From Agrobacterium tumefaciens (GTDB lineage Bacteria; Pseudomonadota; Alphaproteobacteria; Rhizobiales; Rhizobiaceae), in assembly GCF_000834635.1 (NCBI RefSeq), contig NZ_JXQV01000030.1, positions 434,001 through 498,000 on the forward strand: a stretch of 64,000 nucleotides of DNA, written 5' to 3'. A program made the position numbers and the translations under genes. Shown one piece after another: positions 28,111 through 38,181 of the stretch; the stretch's first letter is position 1; each line of letters starts with the position of its first letter. The notes beneath the pieces are model-generated. The model saw only the letters and a program-made list of their open reading frames with translations, did no database searches and was not told where the DNA came from.

Positions 28111-28548
28111 ATGAGCAACACAATCTTCGTCCTCAATGGACCCAATCTCAACATGTTGGGAAAACGGGAACCTGGTATTTATGGCGGCAAGACGCTAAAG
28201 GACATTGAGAACGACTGTGTGAGAGCTGGCGAAGAGCTTGGCTTCTCCGTCGAGTGCCATCAGTCAAACCACGAAGGCGCACTGGTCGACCTGCTGCATG
28301 AGGCTGGCGAACGTGCGGTAGGTGTCATCATCAATCCCGGTGCCTATGGGCACACGTCAATTGCCTTGCACGACGCAATTCGCGCCATATCGGTTCCGGT
28401 CGTGGAAGTTCACATTTCCAACATACACGCACGTGAAGAATTCCGTCATAAATCGATGATAGCGCCAGCCGCCAAAGGCATGGTCTGTGGCTTCGGACCT
28501 TACGGCTACATCATGGCTCTCAACGCTTTGAAGAATATCACGGCATAA
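28111..28548 (+). CDS. aroQ: Type II 3-dehydroquinate dehydratase
   Basis: A 145-residue shikimate-pathway enzyme that dehydrates 3-dehydroquinate; forms dodecamers. Signature pieces: [18 protein letters not shown] with the catalytic Tyr in [36 protein letters not shown], and [17 protein letters not shown] with the catalytic His. An upstream TTG would add five residues, but the ATG at 28111 matches family starts. It heads a cluster aroQ-accB-accC-aat on one strand; aroQ before accBC is a conserved arrangement in many alphaproteobacteria, and the genes are only 11-26 bp apart. Confidence 0.97.
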   Translation: MSNTIFVLNGPNLNMLGKREPGIYGGKTLKDIENDCVRAGEELGFSVECHQSNHEGALVDLLHEAGERAVGVIINPGAYGHTSIALHDAIRAISVPVVEVHISNIHAREEFRHKSMIAPAAKGMVCGFGPYGYIMALNALKNITA

Positions 28549-28574
28549 AAGAAACAATCAGAATAGGGTTTGTC

Positions 28575-29060
28575 ATGTCAGAAAAGAAACACGGTATCGA
28601 CAAGGAACTGATCCGCGACCTCGCGAACATTCTCAACGACACCGACCTTTCCGAGATCGAAGTCGAGCAGGACGATCTGCGCATTCGCGTCTCCCGTGCA
28701 GCACCTGCGCCGATTTACGCAACAGCACCCACACAGTACGCACCTGCTCCTGCCGCCGCACCAGTTGCTGCAGCACCCGCAGTCGCACCTGGCATGGCCG
28801 CTCCTGCTGCCCCTGCCCGCAACCCGGCCAACACGGTCACGTCGCCCATGGTTGGCACCGTCTACCTGTCGTCCGCTCCTGGCGCACGCCCGTTCGTTGA
28901 AGTCGGCGCCACCGTCAAGGAAGGCCAGACGCTTCTGATCGTTGAAGCCATGAAGACCATGAACCAGATCCCGGCTCCAAAGTCTGGCAAGGTGACAGAA
29001 ATCATCGTGAACGACTCGCAGCCAGTGGAGTATGGTGAAGCCCTCGTGGTCATCGAATAA
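28575..29060 (+). CDS. accB: Biotin carboxyl carrier protein of acetyl-CoA carboxylase
   Basis: A 161-residue carrier: an N-terminal helical domain ([20 protein letters not shown]), an Ala/Pro-rich flexible linker (about 43-85), and a C-terminal biotinyl domain (86-161) with biotin attached to K127 in VEAMKTMN. The P-fingers region ([14 protein letters not shown]) is present. It works with AccC to carboxylate biotin at the start of fatty acid synthesis. 26 bp after aroQ and 11 bp before accC, so clearly an operon. Confidence 0.98.
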   Translation: MSEKKHGIDKELIRDLANILNDTDLSEIEVEQDDLRIRVSRAAPAPIYATAPTQYAPAPAAAPVAAAPAVAPGMAAPAAPARNPANTVTSPMVGTVYLSSAPGARPFVEVGATVKEGQTLLIVEAMKTMNQIPAPKSGKVTEIIVNDSQPVEYGEALVVIE

Positions 29061-29071
29061 GGGCTCATTTC

Positions 29072-30415
29072 ATGGTATCCAAGATCCTCATCGCCAATCG
29101 CGGCGAAATCGCCCTTCGCGTTCTGCGCGCTGCCAAGGAGCTCGGCATTCCAACTGTTGCCGTGCATTCCACGGCTGACGCAGATGCCATGCATGTGCGC
29201 CTTGCCGACGAAAGCGTCTGCATCGGCCCACCGCCTTCGCGTGACAGCTACCTGAACATCCACCAGATCGTTGCCGCCTGCGAAATCACGGGCGCTGACG
29301 CCGTTCATCCCGGTTACGGCTTCCTGTCTGAAAATGCGAAGTTCGCGGATATCCTGGATGCGCACGGCATCACCTTCATCGGGCCGACCGCCGACCACAT
29401 CCGCATCATGGGCGACAAGATCACTGCCAAGCAGACCGCTCTTGAACTAGGAATTCCCGTGGTTCCCGGCTCTGATGGCGAAGTGAAGCCTGAGAACGCC
29501 CTGGAAATCGCCCGTAAGATCGGCTTCCCCGTTCTCATCAAGGCAACAGCCGGTGGTGGCGGACGCGGCATGAAGGTTGCGAAAGACGAATCGGAAGTCG
29601 AAGAAGCTGTTTCCACAGCCCGTTCTGAAGCGCTTGCCGCTTTCGGTAACGACGCCGTCTACATGGAAAAATATCTCGGCAAGCCACGCCATATCGAGGT
29701 GCAGGTTTTCGGTGACGGAGAAGGCAAAGCCATCCATCTGGGTGAACGCGATTGCTCACTGCAGCGCCGCCACCAGAAGGTTCTCGAAGAAGCCAACTCA
29801 CCTGCGTTGACGGTTGAGCAGCGCATGAAAATCGGCGAGATTTGCGCCGATGCCATGCGCAAGCTGAAATATCGCGGTGCCGGCACCATCGAGTTCCTCT
29901 ATGAAAACGGCGAGTTTTATTTCATTGAAATGAACACCCGTCTTCAGGTGGAGCATCCGGTCACGGAAGCCATCACCGGCATGGATCTTGTGCAGGAGCA
30001 GATTCGTGTTGCGTCTGGCCAGGGCCTTTCGGTCACGCAGGATGAGGTCAAGTTCAATGGCCATGCCATCGAATGCCGCATCAACGCTGAAGACCCCCGC
30101 ACTTTCGTGCCATCTCCGGGTACGCTGACCTATTTCCACACGCCCGGCGGTCTCGGTGTTCGTGTCGATTCGGGCGCGTATCAGGGCTACAAGATCCCGC
30201 CCTACTACGACAGCATGATCGGCAAGTTGATCGTCCACGGTCGCACCCGTGACGAGTGCATTCGCAGACTGCGTCGCGCGCTTGACGAGTTCGTCGTTGA
30301 CGGCATCAAGACGACATTACCGCTGTTTCAGGATCTTCTGCAGAACGAAGACATTCTGAAGGGCGACTACGACATTCACTGGCTGGAAAAATATCTGGCC
30401 GGCGACGCGAAGTAA
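29072..30415 (+). CDS. accC: Biotin carboxylase subunit of acetyl-CoA carboxylase
   Basis: A 447-residue ATP-grasp enzyme that carboxylates AccB-biotin with bicarbonate and ATP. Motifs: [22 protein letters not shown] at the N-terminus, [13 protein letters not shown] glycine-rich ATP loop, [36 protein letters not shown] (metal and catalytic residues), and a C-terminal ECRINAEDP. Length and order are normal. Genes accB-accC precede aat by 3 bp. Confidence 0.98.
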   Translation: MVSKILIANRGEIALRVLRAAKELGIPTVAVHSTADADAMHVRLADESVCIGPPPSRDSYLNIHQIVAACEITGADAVHPGYGFLSENAKFADILDAHGITFIGPTADHIRIMGDKITAKQTALELGIPVVPGSDGEVKPENALEIARKIGFPVLIKATAGGGGRGMKVAKDESEVEEAVSTARSEALAAFGNDAVYMEKYLGKPRHIEVQVFGDGEGKAIHLGERDCSLQRRHQKVLEEANSPALTVEQRMKIGEICADAMRKLKYRGAGTIEFLYENGEFYFIEMNTRLQVEHPVTEAITGMDLVQEQIRVASGQGLSVTQDEVKFNGHAIECRINAEDPRTFVPSPGTLTYFHTPGGLGVRVDSGAYQGYKIPPYYDSMIGKLIVHGRTRDECIRRLRRALDEFVVDGIKTTLPLFQDLLQNEDILKGDYDIHWLEKYLAGDAK

Positions 30416-30418
30416 GAG

Positions 30419-31030
30419 ATGGGAAGGCGCAGCAGAAATAACGATATAGACGTCGATATTCTGCTGCGCGCCTACTCTATCGGCCTATTTCCCATGGCCG
30501 ATTCGGCAGACGACCCAGAACTGTTCTGGGTCGAGCCGGAAATGCGGGGCATCATCCCGCTTGATAATTTCCATGTTTCCAAGAGCCTGGCCAAAGCCAT
30601 TCGCAAAAGCCAATTTGAAATCCGCTTTGACACGAATTTCGAAGGCGTGATGGCCTCATGCGCTCAGGAAGCGCCCGACCGCCCCAGCACCTGGATCAAC
30701 AAAACAATCCGTCGCCTTTACACCGAACTTCATGAGATCGGCCACGCCCACAGCGTGGAAGTATGGGATGGCGATGATCTTGTCGGCGGTCTTTATGGGG
30801 TGTCTCTGGGCTCTGCATTTTTTGGCGAGAGCATGTTTTCCAGACGCACGAACGCATCGAAAATCTGCCTCGTACATCTGGTCGAGCATTTGAACAAAAA
30901 AGGCTTCACGCTGCTCGACACGCAGTTCACGACAGATCATCTGAAAACGTTTGGCGCCATCGATGTTCCCAAAGCGGAATATGCGAAAATGCTGGAACCA
31001 GCGGTTAACCGCCCAGATCTCGACTTTTAA
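30419..31030 (+). CDS. aat: Leucyl/phenylalanyl-tRNA-protein transferase
   Basis: A 203-residue N-end-rule enzyme that adds Leu or Phe from tRNA to proteins beginning with Lys or Arg, marking them for ClpS/ClpAP. Characteristic: [65 protein letters not shown], and [16 protein letters not shown]. Located 3 bp after accC, so part of that operon. Confidence 0.97.
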   Translation: MGRRSRNNDIDVDILLRAYSIGLFPMADSADDPELFWVEPEMRGIIPLDNFHVSKSLAKAIRKSQFEIRFDTNFEGVMASCAQEAPDRPSTWINKTIRRLYTELHEIGHAHSVEVWDGDDLVGGLYGVSLGSAFFGESMFSRRTNASKICLVHLVEHLNKKGFTLLDTQFTTDHLKTFGAIDVPKAEYAKMLEPAVNRPDLDF

Positions 31031-31039
31031 GATGTCAGA

Positions 31040-31477
31040 TTATTTGCTCGCGGCCGCCGGTGCGGGCACATCCGATTCTTGCTTGCAGTTGGTCAGCCAC
31101 ACGTCATAGATCGGGTGCTCAACGGCATTGAGGCCGGGGCTGTCTGCAAACATCCAGCCCGTGAATATCCGCTTTATCTTGCGATCAAGCGTGATCTCAT
31201 CGACTTCGATAAATGCATCGATCTTCTGCGCTTCGGTGTCGTCACGCGAATAGCAGACTTTGGGCGTAACCTGAAGCGCGCCGAACTGCACCGTCTCATT
31301 CAGATAAACGTCAAACGACGTGATGCGACCTGTGATTTTGTCGATACCGGAAAAAACCGCAACGCGATTTTCAATTCGGGCGGCGGAAGCGGGAAATGCA
31401 AAGCCAGCGATTGCCGAGAGCGTCAGAACCGACATAGCCAGTGCACGCAAAGAACCATCTCGCGTGAATTTTCCCAT
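31040..31477 (-). CDS. Secreted DUF2155 protein
   Basis: A 145-residue exported protein with a signal peptide (about 10-31, ending PASAAR). The mature part is the DUF2155 domain: NRVAVFSGIDKITGRITSFDVYLNETVQFGALQVTPKVCYSRDDTEAQKIDAFIEVDE, and ends with GWMFADSPGLNAVEHPIYDVWLTNC. The two Cys may pair. Function unknown; the family is alphaproteobacterial and often neighbours NDUFA12, as here, and aat. Convergent with aat, 9 bp apart. Confidence 0.9.
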   Translation of the reverse strand: MGKFTRDGSLRALAMSVLTLSAIAGFAFPASAARIENRVAVFSGIDKITGRITSFDVYLNETVQFGALQVTPKVCYSRDDTEAQKIDAFIEVDEITLDRKIKRIFTGWMFADSPGLNAVEHPIYDVWLTNCKQESDVPAPAAASK

Positions 31478-31607
31478 ATGGATCCGTCTCCAGAAATATT
31501 GCCCCCGCGACGTTAGCGGAAGTTCAACGCCTACAGGCGGAATGTGGCAAAAACGGGTGACAATGACGCGCTGAGATCAGAGACAGGCGCGCCACGCACC
31601 AAGGCAA

Positions 31608-32006
31608 TCAGTTACCGGGTGTCCAGGCGTCGTAGTCGCCCGTTACGCGTGGACGCTCGCCTGCGACGGCCAGAGAACCCTGGGGGCGATAGGCCTGCGA
31701 CGTGCCAGTCATGTTCGGCTGGTGCGGCTTCTGCCATTCGCGCGCCGTGTAGTTTTCCTGGCTTGGCGGAACATCCGTGCGGTAATGCATCCAGCCATGC
31801 CAGCCGGGCGTGATTGCAGACGCGTCGGCATAACCGTTATAGATCACCCAGCGGCGCGGCATGCCCCAAGATGTCGTGCCGCCCTCATAGTAGGTATTGC
31901 CCAACTCATCCTGTCCCACCTTCTTACCGAAACGCCATGTGTGAAAGCGTGTTCCGATTGTCTGGCCGTTCCACCAGGTGAAGATTTGCGTCAGGAGAGT
32001 CTTCAT
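31608..32006 (-). CDS. NDUFA12-family NADH:ubiquinone oxidoreductase accessory protein
   Basis: A 132-residue homologue of the mitochondrial complex I accessory subunit NDUFA12/B17.2. Core: WWNGQTIGTRFHTWRFGKKVGQDELGNTYYEGG, RRWVIYNGYADASAITPGWHGWMHYRTDVPP and WQKPHQPNMTGT. Alphaproteobacterial complex I carries this subunit; its gene is typically away from the nuo operon, as here. The ATG at 32004-32006 follows GAGGAATTGACA; the frame is open a further 17 codons without similarity. DUF2155 and NDUFA12 genes adjoin on the same strand and may be co-transcribed, with a 130-bp gap. Confidence 0.93.
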   Translation of the reverse strand: MKTLLTQIFTWWNGQTIGTRFHTWRFGKKVGQDELGNTYYEGGTTSWGMPRRWVIYNGYADASAITPGWHGWMHYRTDVPPSQENYTAREWQKPHQPNMTGTSQAYRPQGSLAVAGERPRVTGDYDAWTPGN

Positions 32007-32158
32007 TGTCAATTCCTCGGCTGTGAGTGCACCGCAGCGATCAAATGTGCGCAGCACAGCACAAGCTTATGCCGCTCCACGCATCAATTGTCCAGTATTT
32101 CCAACATTCAGTGTCGCTATTTCAGCGTCATTCCAAGCCAGATAGGTCGATCGCACGC

Positions 32159-32659
32159 TTATCTTGCTAGCGTCTTTTCCATTGCAATGCCGGGCAAGCC
32201 GGCAACACCTGCCATCCGCTCGACCCGGTCAACCTCTGTGAAGCCGAGGCCCTCATAGAAGGCTATCGCGACCGAATTTTTTGGCTCAACCTCAAGACGC
32301 ATGATCTCTGCATCCGGAAAACATGTTTCCAGTTCTGCAAAGATATCGCGCCCGACACCCTGCCGCTGGAAATGGGGATCGACATAGAGCTGGTGCAGCA
32401 GCGCGGTCTTCGACATGTTGCTCGACATGGCGGCATAGCCCATTCCGCCAATGCGCTTTCCATCGTCCGCAACAAGAAACTCGCCACCCTTTTTCTGGAC
32501 GCGCTCTTTCATCGCGGCTGGCGAGTGCCACTCGGTAATCAATTGACTAACCCGCGGCGTGCCATAAATCGCATCATAAGTAGCATGCCACGTTCGAGCC
32601 AGAAGCGCCCTCACCGGCTCGATATCGCGCTCACTGGCGGTGCGTATGAAAAACACCAT
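32159..32659 (-). CDS. GNAT-family N-acetyltransferase
   Basis: A 166-residue acetyltransferase. The acetyl-CoA site is LYVDPHFQRQGVGRDIFAELE (motif A, Q/R-x-x-G-x-G/A), followed by IMRLEVEPKNSVAIAFYEGLGFTEVDR (motif B). Substrate unknown. It lies upstream of two GC-rich hairpins that separate it from gatB on the same strand. Confidence 0.88.
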   Translation of the reverse strand: MVFFIRTASERDIEPVRALLARTWHATYDAIYGTPRVSQLITEWHSPAAMKERVQKKGGEFLVADDGKRIGGMGYAAMSSNMSKTALLHQLYVDPHFQRQGVGRDIFAELETCFPDAEIMRLEVEPKNSVAIAFYEGLGFTEVDRVERMAGVAGLPGIAMEKTLAR

Positions 32660-32682
32660 TACTCTCCGTCGCAGAATGAAAA

Positions 32683-32759
32683 CGCCGGGAATACTCCCGG
32701 CGCAAAGAATGTTTTTGACTGCTTTGTTCCCTCGCCGTCATCACCGGGAAAAGTCCCGG
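32683..32759 (-). terminator. Two tandem similar hairpins downstream of gatB
   Basis: Hairpin A: CGCCGGGA (32683-32690), ATAC, TCCCGGCG (32695-32702), perfect, followed on the minus strand by TTTTC. Hairpin B: CCGGGA (32744-32749), AAAG, TCCCGG (32754-32759), 17 bp after the gatB stop and followed on the minus strand by GTGATG rather than a T-run. A is the likely terminator; B shares its stem core and may be a copy. Confidence 0.65.
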
Positions 32760-32775
32760 CACAACGGCTAGGGCT

Positions 32776-34278
32776 CTATTCCTCGATACCCAGCTTGGCC
32801 TTCACCAAATCCTGAACGGCCTGCGGGTTAGCCTTGCCACCTGTGGCCTTCATCACCTGCCCAACGAACCAGCCGGCCAGCGTCGGCTTTGCCTTGACCT
32901 TCTCAACCTGATCGGGGTTGGCAGCAATGATTTCATCCACGGCCTTCTCAATGGCGCCCGTGTCCGTGACCTGCTTCATGCCGCGGGCATCAACGATCTC
33001 AGCCGGGTTGCCGCCTTCGTTCCAGACGATTTCGAACAGGTCCTTGGCAATCTTGCCGGAGATGGTGTTCGCCTTGATGAGATCGATAATGCCACCAAGC
33101 TGCTCGGCAGAAATCGGTGTTTCTTCGATGCTTTTGCCTGACTTGTTCAACGCGCCCAGGAGATCGTTGATGACCCAGTTCGCCGCGATCTTGCCATCGC
33201 GTCCTTCGGCCACCAGCTCGTAATAATCAGCAATGGCCTTTTCAGAAACCAGGATCGATGCGTCATAGACCGACAGACCAAGCTCACGCACAAAACGCGC
33301 CTTCTTGTCATCGGGCAGTTCCGGCAGGTCCTTGCTCATCTCTTCGATGAAGGCATCGTCGAATTCCAGAGGCAGCAGGTCCGGGTCTGGGAAATAGCGG
33401 TAATCATGCGCGTCTTCCTTGGACCGCATCGAGCGTGTCTCGCCCTTGCCGGGATCGAACAGGCGGGTTTCCTGATCGATAGAACCGCCATCTTCGAGAA
33501 TCGCAATCTGGCGTCGTGCCTCGTATTCAATGGCCTGACCGATGAAGCGGATGGAATTGACGTTCTTGATTTCGCAACGCGTGCCAAATTCTCCGCCCGG
33601 CTTGCGGACGGAAACGTTCACATCTGCACGCATGGAGCCTTCGTCCATGTTGCCATCGCAGGTGCCGAGGTAACGCACGATGGATCGCAGCTTCGTCATA
33701 TAGGCCTTGGCCTCGTCAGATGAGCGCATGTCAGGCTTGGAGACGATTTCCATCAGTGCAACGCCAGAGCGGTTCAAATCCACGTAGGACATGGTCGGAT
33801 GCTGGTCGTGCATAGACTTGCCCGCATCCTGCTCCAGATGGAGGCGCTCAATGCCGATCTCGATGTCTTCGAAGTTACCCTGACGGTCGGGACCCAGCGA
33901 GATGATGATCTTGCCTTCACCAACAATCGGGTCCTTGAACTGCGAAATCTGGTAGCCCTGCGGCAAATCGGGGTAGAAATAGTTCTTGCGATCAAAAATC
34001 GAACGCTTGTTGATCTGCGCCTTGAGCCCGAGGCCGGTGCGAACGGCCTGCGCGACGCATTCCTCGTTGATGACGGGCAGCATGCCGGGCATGGCTGCGT
34101 CCACCAGCGATACGTTGGAATTCGGCGCATTGCCGAAGGTCGTGGACGCGCCCGAAAACAGCTTGGAATTGGAAAGAACCTGAGCGTGAACTTCCATGCC
34201 GATGACGATTTCCCAATCGCCGGTCGCGCCGGGAATGAAGCGTTTTGGGTCTGGTGTGCGCACGTCTACAAGGGTCAT
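32776..34278 (-). CDS. gatB: Aspartyl/glutamyl-tRNA amidotransferase subunit B
   Basis: A 500-residue subunit that activates misacylated Glu-tRNA(Gln)/Asp-tRNA(Asn). Motifs: [23 protein letters not shown] at the start, [15 protein letters not shown], the signature LEQDAGKS then [19 protein letters not shown], and the GatB/Yqey C-terminal helical domain ([29 protein letters not shown]). The frame runs on to 34398, but the ATG at 34276-34278 ([14 protein letters not shown]) matches the family. Its partners gatC and gatA are 25 kb away in this window. A small DUF1294 gene is divergent upstream. Confidence 0.98.
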   Translation of the reverse strand: MTLVDVRTPDPKRFIPGATGDWEIVIGMEVHAQVLSNSKLFSGASTTFGNAPNSNVSLVDAAMPGMLPVINEECVAQAVRTGLGLKAQINKRSIFDRKNYFYPDLPQGYQISQFKDPIVGEGKIIISLGPDRQGNFEDIEIGIERLHLEQDAGKSMHDQHPTMSYVDLNRSGVALMEIVSKPDMRSSDEAKAYMTKLRSIVRYLGTCDGNMDEGSMRADVNVSVRKPGGEFGTRCEIKNVNSIRFIGQAIEYEARRQIAILEDGGSIDQETRLFDPGKGETRSMRSKEDAHDYRYFPDPDLLPLEFDDAFIEEMSKDLPELPDDKKARFVRELGLSVYDASILVSEKAIADYYELVAEGRDGKIAANWVINDLLGALNKSGKSIEETPISAEQLGGIIDLIKANTISGKIAKDLFEIVWNEGGNPAEIVDARGMKQVTDTGAIEKAVDEIIAANPDQVEKVKAKPTLAGWFVGQVMKATGGKANPQAVQDLVKAKLGIEE

Positions 34279-34428
34279 ATCAAGCTCATAAAATACGGAA
34301 TTTCTGTCTATGCTGAGGTAGAACAATTGGCACCGAGGCGCAAGGCTTGTCGCGCCGCACAGGCCGAGGCCTCCCGATTTCGGCAGGCTCGGCACCATTT
34401 TTTTACGATTTTCACGTCCATTGCCAGC

Positions 34429-34716
34429 ATGATAACACTCGTATTGGCACTAGCCACCTATCTTGTCCTCAACCTCCTCGTCTTCGTCACCTATTGGTGG
34501 GACAAGCAGGCGGCCAGAAAAGGCAGCTGGCGCGTGCGTGAAAGCACGTTACTGTGGCTGGCTTTTCTGGGTGGAAGTGTGGGCGCGGTGCTGGCGCAGA
34601 GATTGCTGCGTCATAAAACCCACAAGGAACCGTTTCGCAGTTACCTGCTCGCAATCATCGTGCTTCAGATCGGACTCATCCTGTCCCTGCTGACTGCGGC
34701 GAACTGGAAGCATTGA
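34429..34716 (+). CDS. DUF1294 small membrane protein
   Basis: A 95-residue protein with three predicted helices (about 2-23, 42-60 and 73-89) and the DUF1294 pattern: [50 protein letters not shown] (split here by text). The family is of unknown function, about 85-100 residues, and often found alone. The frame extends far upstream (to 33799) antisense to gatB; only the part from the ATG at 34429 is supported. It follows the divergent gatB start by 150 bp and is convergent with the next GNAT gene. Confidence 0.85.
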   Translation: MITLVLALATYLVLNLLVFVTYWWDKQAARKGSWRVRESTLLWLAFLGGSVGAVLAQRLLRHKTHKEPFRSYLLAIIVLQIGLILSLLTAANWKH

Positions 34717-34726
34717 CGGCAATGGC

Positions 34727-35236
34727 TCAAAAGCCGAAGCCATAGCCGGTCACATTCATGTCAATGAGCTGTTTTTGAAGGCCGACAGACTGAACTTCAC
34801 GGTCAAGCCTGGTTGAATACTTCATCGAGAACCAGCTGACACTGTAGCCGTGTTTTCGGAAGAAAGAGACTGCCTGATCGTTCTGCGCATGACTTTCAAG
34901 CTCGGCAACGGGCAAGCCGCGCTCCACGATCTGCTGTTCCAGTTTGGCCAGTAACGCTGTGCCAACACCTTGACGTTGGTGCGCCGGATCAACCCAGAAA
35001 TCGCTTATCATCTCATCGAAATGTTCACGCGCAGCCCAACCGACAACGACACCCCGCACCTCTGCGAGCGTTATCGCCTGCCAGGTTGAAAATGCGAAAC
35101 TTTCAAATGCGGCGCGGGCATTGTCACGCAATGCTTCCGTCACGCCAATTGCCGATGTGGCGTTTACCCAGGCACGCAGCCCGATATTTGCCAGCACGGC
35201 TGCGTCCGCTTCTTTGGCCGCGCGAATAAGGATCAC
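34727..35236 (-). CDS. GNAT-family N-acetyltransferase
   Basis: A 169-residue acetyltransferase: VDPAHQRQGVGTALLAKLEQQIVERGLPVAELESHAQNDQAVSFFRKHGYSV contains motifs A and B. It resembles the GNAT protein at 57.0-57.5 kb in the N-terminal half (xxRAWxxAxxA, the F-x-x-F-A segment), so the two may be paralogues. The start is a GTG at 35236 with TGGAGA 6 bp upstream; the open frame to 35296 is not supported by that site. Substrate unknown. Confidence 0.86.
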   Translation of the reverse strand: MILIRAAKEADAAVLANIGLRAWVNATSAIGVTEALRDNARAAFESFAFSTWQAITLAEVRGVVVGWAAREHFDEMISDFWVDPAHQRQGVGTALLAKLEQQIVERGLPVAELESHAQNDQAVSFFRKHGYSVSWFSMKYSTRLDREVQSVGLQKQLIDMNVTGYGFGF

Positions 35237-35339
35237 AAGCTGTCTCCATCTGTGGTTCGAAAGCCGCGCAGATAAAGCTTGGGTGAAAGCCGCCACCTTG
35301 CAGCGACAGCCTTCGCTTTCAAATCATGCAAGACGCCGC

Positions 35340-36650
35340 TCAGGTCCGCTCGATGCGGATGACCTGCGGCTCATTGACAAGATACTTCTCGCTCTTGATG
35401 GCTTTGACGGCCTTACGGATCGCATCTTCCATCGTCGCATGAGTCACGAGGATGATGGTTTGCGAGCCACCTTCGCTTTGAACGCGCGAATGCTGCACGA
35501 TGGATTCCAGCGAAATGTTGTTTTCCGCCATGCGTGTCGCGATGCTTGCAAAAACGCCAGCCTTGTCCTTCACCGTCAAGCGAATGAAATAACCACCTTC
35601 ATGGCTCTTCATCTTGGCGCGGCGGTATTCTGTCAAGGATTTGGCAGGGCGACCGAGAACCGGAACCTGCTGCGCGCCGGGGCGGCTCTTGGCAATATCG
35701 GCGATATCACCGAGCACGGCAGATGCCGTAGCACTGCCGCCTGCGCCGGGACCGACCATCAGCAGCTCACCGAGAATATCCGACTCAACAGCAACGGCAT
35801 TGGTGACGCCATCAACCTGCGCGATGACCGAATCCAACGGCACCATGGTGGGGTGAACGCGCTGCTCGATACCGGATTCGGTAACCTGTGCCACGCCAAG
35901 CAGCTTGATGCGATAACCGAGATCGGCAGCAGCCTGAATATCTTCGATGGAGATATTCGAAATGCCCTCGAGATAGATATCGTCAGCCGAAATCTGGCAG
36001 CCAAAGGCCAGTGTCGTGAGGATTGCCAGCTTGTGGGCAGTGTCATTGCCCTCGATATCGAATGCAGGATCTGCCTCAGCATAACCCAGGCGCTGGGCTT
36101 CCTTCAGGCAGGCCTCAAATGACAGCCCTTCCTTTTCCATTTTGGTCAGGATGTAATTGCAGGTGCCGTTCATGATGCCGTAAATGCGCGACACATTGTT
36201 GCCGGTCAGTGATTCGCGCAGAGCCTTGATGATGGGAATGCCGCCAGCCACTGCCGCTTCGAAGTTCAGCAGCGCGCCTCTCTCCTCCGCGAGAATGGCA
36301 AGCTCGACACCATGTTTGGCAAGCAGCGCCTTATTGGCTGTTACCACATGGACGCCGCGCGACAATGCCGCACGTACCGCATTCTCTGCAGCACCGGAAG
36401 CGCCACCAACGAGTTCCACCAGAACATCGATTTCGGCATTTTTAGCCATGTCTTCTGGCGTATCGAACCAAGTAATACCGGCAAGATCCAGACCACGATC
36501 ACGCGAACGATCGCGCGCGCTGACTGCAATAATCTCGATTGCGCGTCCGCAGGTAATCGCAAGTTCGTTGCTTCTCTGCTGAAGGATGCGCACGAGCGAA
36601 GAGCCGACAGTGCCGAGTCCCGCTATGCCGATTCTCAATGAATCTGCCAT
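35340..36650 (-). CDS. hom: Homoserine dehydrogenase
   Basis: A 436-residue NAD(P)-dependent enzyme that reduces aspartate semialdehyde to homoserine, leading to Thr and Met. N-terminal Rossmann motif GIAGLGTVGSSLVRIL, catalytic segment (INGTCNYILTKM-like: MNGTCNYIL), GYAEADPAFDIEGNDTAHKLAILTTLAFG, and a C-terminal ACT regulatory domain (FIRLTVKDKAGVFASIATRMAENNISLESIV), suggesting feedback by threonine. It follows the aminotransferase by 62 bp on the same strand, a conserved alphaproteobacterial pair. Confidence 0.97.
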   Translation of the reverse strand: MADSLRIGIAGLGTVGSSLVRILQQRSNELAITCGRAIEIIAVSARDRSRDRGLDLAGITWFDTPEDMAKNAEIDVLVELVGGASGAAENAVRAALSRGVHVVTANKALLAKHGVELAILAEERGALLNFEAAVAGGIPIIKALRESLTGNNVSRIYGIMNGTCNYILTKMEKEGLSFEACLKEAQRLGYAEADPAFDIEGNDTAHKLAILTTLAFGCQISADDIYLEGISNISIEDIQAAADLGYRIKLLGVAQVTESGIEQRVHPTMVPLDSVIAQVDGVTNAVAVESDILGELLMVGPGAGGSATASAVLGDIADIAKSRPGAQQVPVLGRPAKSLTEYRRAKMKSHEGGYFIRLTVKDKAGVFASIATRMAENNISLESIVQHSRVQSEGGSQTIILVTHATMEDAIRKAVKAIKSEKYLVNEPQVIRIERT

Positions 36651-36712
36651 TGGTATATTCCTGATTTGCTGACATGGAGAGGTGGCCAGAAGCGGCCACC
36701 CGGTTGGTGCCC

Positions 36713-37933
36713 TTAACGGTGGGCGTTAAGCGAAACGACGTTATGCAATGTGTCGTCCGCGGTCGCCAGAAAGCGCTTCAAATTGCGCGCTGCCTGGCGA
36801 ATTCGGTGCTCGTTCTCAACCAGAGCCAAGCGAACGTAATCGTCGCCCATTTCACCAAAGCCCACACCGGGAGCAACGGCGATATCGGCCTTCTCGACCA
36901 GAAGCTTGGAAAACTCCAGCGATCCTAAATGGCGGAACTTCTCTGGAATCTTGGCCCATGCGAACATAGTGGCGGCTGGCGGCGGAACCGCGAAGCCTGC
37001 CTTGCCAAATGTATCGACCATAACATCACGGCGACGGCGATATACGCTGCGCACTTCTGCGATATCGGAGCCATCACCGTTCAGTGCATGGGTCGCAGCA
37101 ACCTGAATTGGCGTGAATGCGCCATAGTCCAGATAGGATTTCACACGCGTTAGCGCGCTAATCAGCCGCTCATTGCCAACGGCAAAGCCCATGCGCCAGC
37201 CGGGCATGGAGAATGTCTTGGACATGGAGGTGAACTCGACAGCAACGTCCATGGCGCCGGGCACTTCCAGAACCGAAGGCGGCGGGTTGTTGTCGTCAAA
37301 ATAGATCTCGGAATAGGCAAGGTCCGAAAGCACGATCAGATCATGCTTCTTGGCGAAGGCAATGATATCCCGATAGAAATCCAGCGATGCAACATGCGCG
37401 GTCGGGTTGGACGGATAGTTGATGATGAGCGCAAGCGGCTTCGGGATGGAGTGGCGCACAGCGCGCTCCAGAGGTCCGAAAAAGGTTTCATCCGGCTCGA
37501 CATTCATGGAGCGAATAACGCCGCCTGCCATCAGAAAGCCGAAAGCATGGATCGGATAGGTCGGGTTTGGACACAGAATGACGTCGCCCGGTGCAGTGAT
37601 AGCCTGCGCCATGTTGGCGAAGCCTTCCTTGGAGCCAAGGGTGGCAACAACCTGCGTGTCCGGGTTGAGCTTCACGCCAAAGCGGCGAGCGTAATAGGCA
37701 GCCTGCGCGCGGCGAAGGCCGGGAATGCCCTTGGACGAAGAATAGCGATGCGTGCGCGGGTCCTGAACCACTTCGCACAGCTTGTCGACAATGGCCTTTG
37801 GCGTTGGAAGATCAGGATTGCCCATGCCAAGGTCGATGATGTCAGCACCACCCGCTCGCGCGCTCGCTTTCAAACGGTTGACCTGTTCGAACACGTATTG
37901 CGGCAGACGCTTGACCTTGTGAAACTCTTCCAT
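36713..37933 (-). CDS. AlaC/LL-DAP-aminotransferase-like class I aminotransferase
   Basis: A 406-residue PLP enzyme (annotated variously as alanine aminotransferase AlaC or LL-diaminopimelate aminotransferase). Visible: LGMGNPDLPTP, YSSSKGIPGLR, NYPSNPTAHVAS, DLAYSEIYFD, and the Schiff-base Lys in TSMSKTFSMPGWRMGF. The pairing with hom suggests a role in Asp-family amino acid metabolism, but homology alone does not fix the amino acceptor. Its 250-bp upstream space towards 38181 carries no other gene. Confidence 0.9.
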   Translation of the reverse strand: MEEFHKVKRLPQYVFEQVNRLKASARAGGADIIDLGMGNPDLPTPKAIVDKLCEVVQDPRTHRYSSSKGIPGLRRAQAAYYARRFGVKLNPDTQVVATLGSKEGFANMAQAITAPGDVILCPNPTYPIHAFGFLMAGGVIRSMNVEPDETFFGPLERAVRHSIPKPLALIINYPSNPTAHVASLDFYRDIIAFAKKHDLIVLSDLAYSEIYFDDNNPPPSVLEVPGAMDVAVEFTSMSKTFSMPGWRMGFAVGNERLISALTRVKSYLDYGAFTPIQVAATHALNGDGSDIAEVRSVYRRRRDVMVDTFGKAGFAVPPPAATMFAWAKIPEKFRHLGSLEFSKLLVEKADIAVAPGVGFGEMGDDYVRLALVENEHRIRQAARNLKRFLATADDTLHNVVSLNAHR

Positions 37934-38181
37934 CTTTTCCTCGTGGACATGAACCGAACGACCGGCTCACAAAAGCATTCGTTTTTTGATTCCAGATACA
38001 GCCGACACGAACAAATCGGGCCTGTAAAACTGAGTGTAACGTATGTGCTGGAAAACACGAATTTGTTTTCACAGCAACCGGCTTGTTTGCAGGTTTGGCA
38101 CCACCGCGCCAAAACCTGCATAACGCGAGTTTTTTCTAAATTGCAAGGCAAGCTACCGCGTTTGGCGGCGCAACCTGCCAA

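Noticed and set aside
33799..34428. Upstream extension of the DUF1294 ORF antisense to gatB
   Set aside because: Only the part from 34429 shows the DUF1294 pattern and membrane helices.
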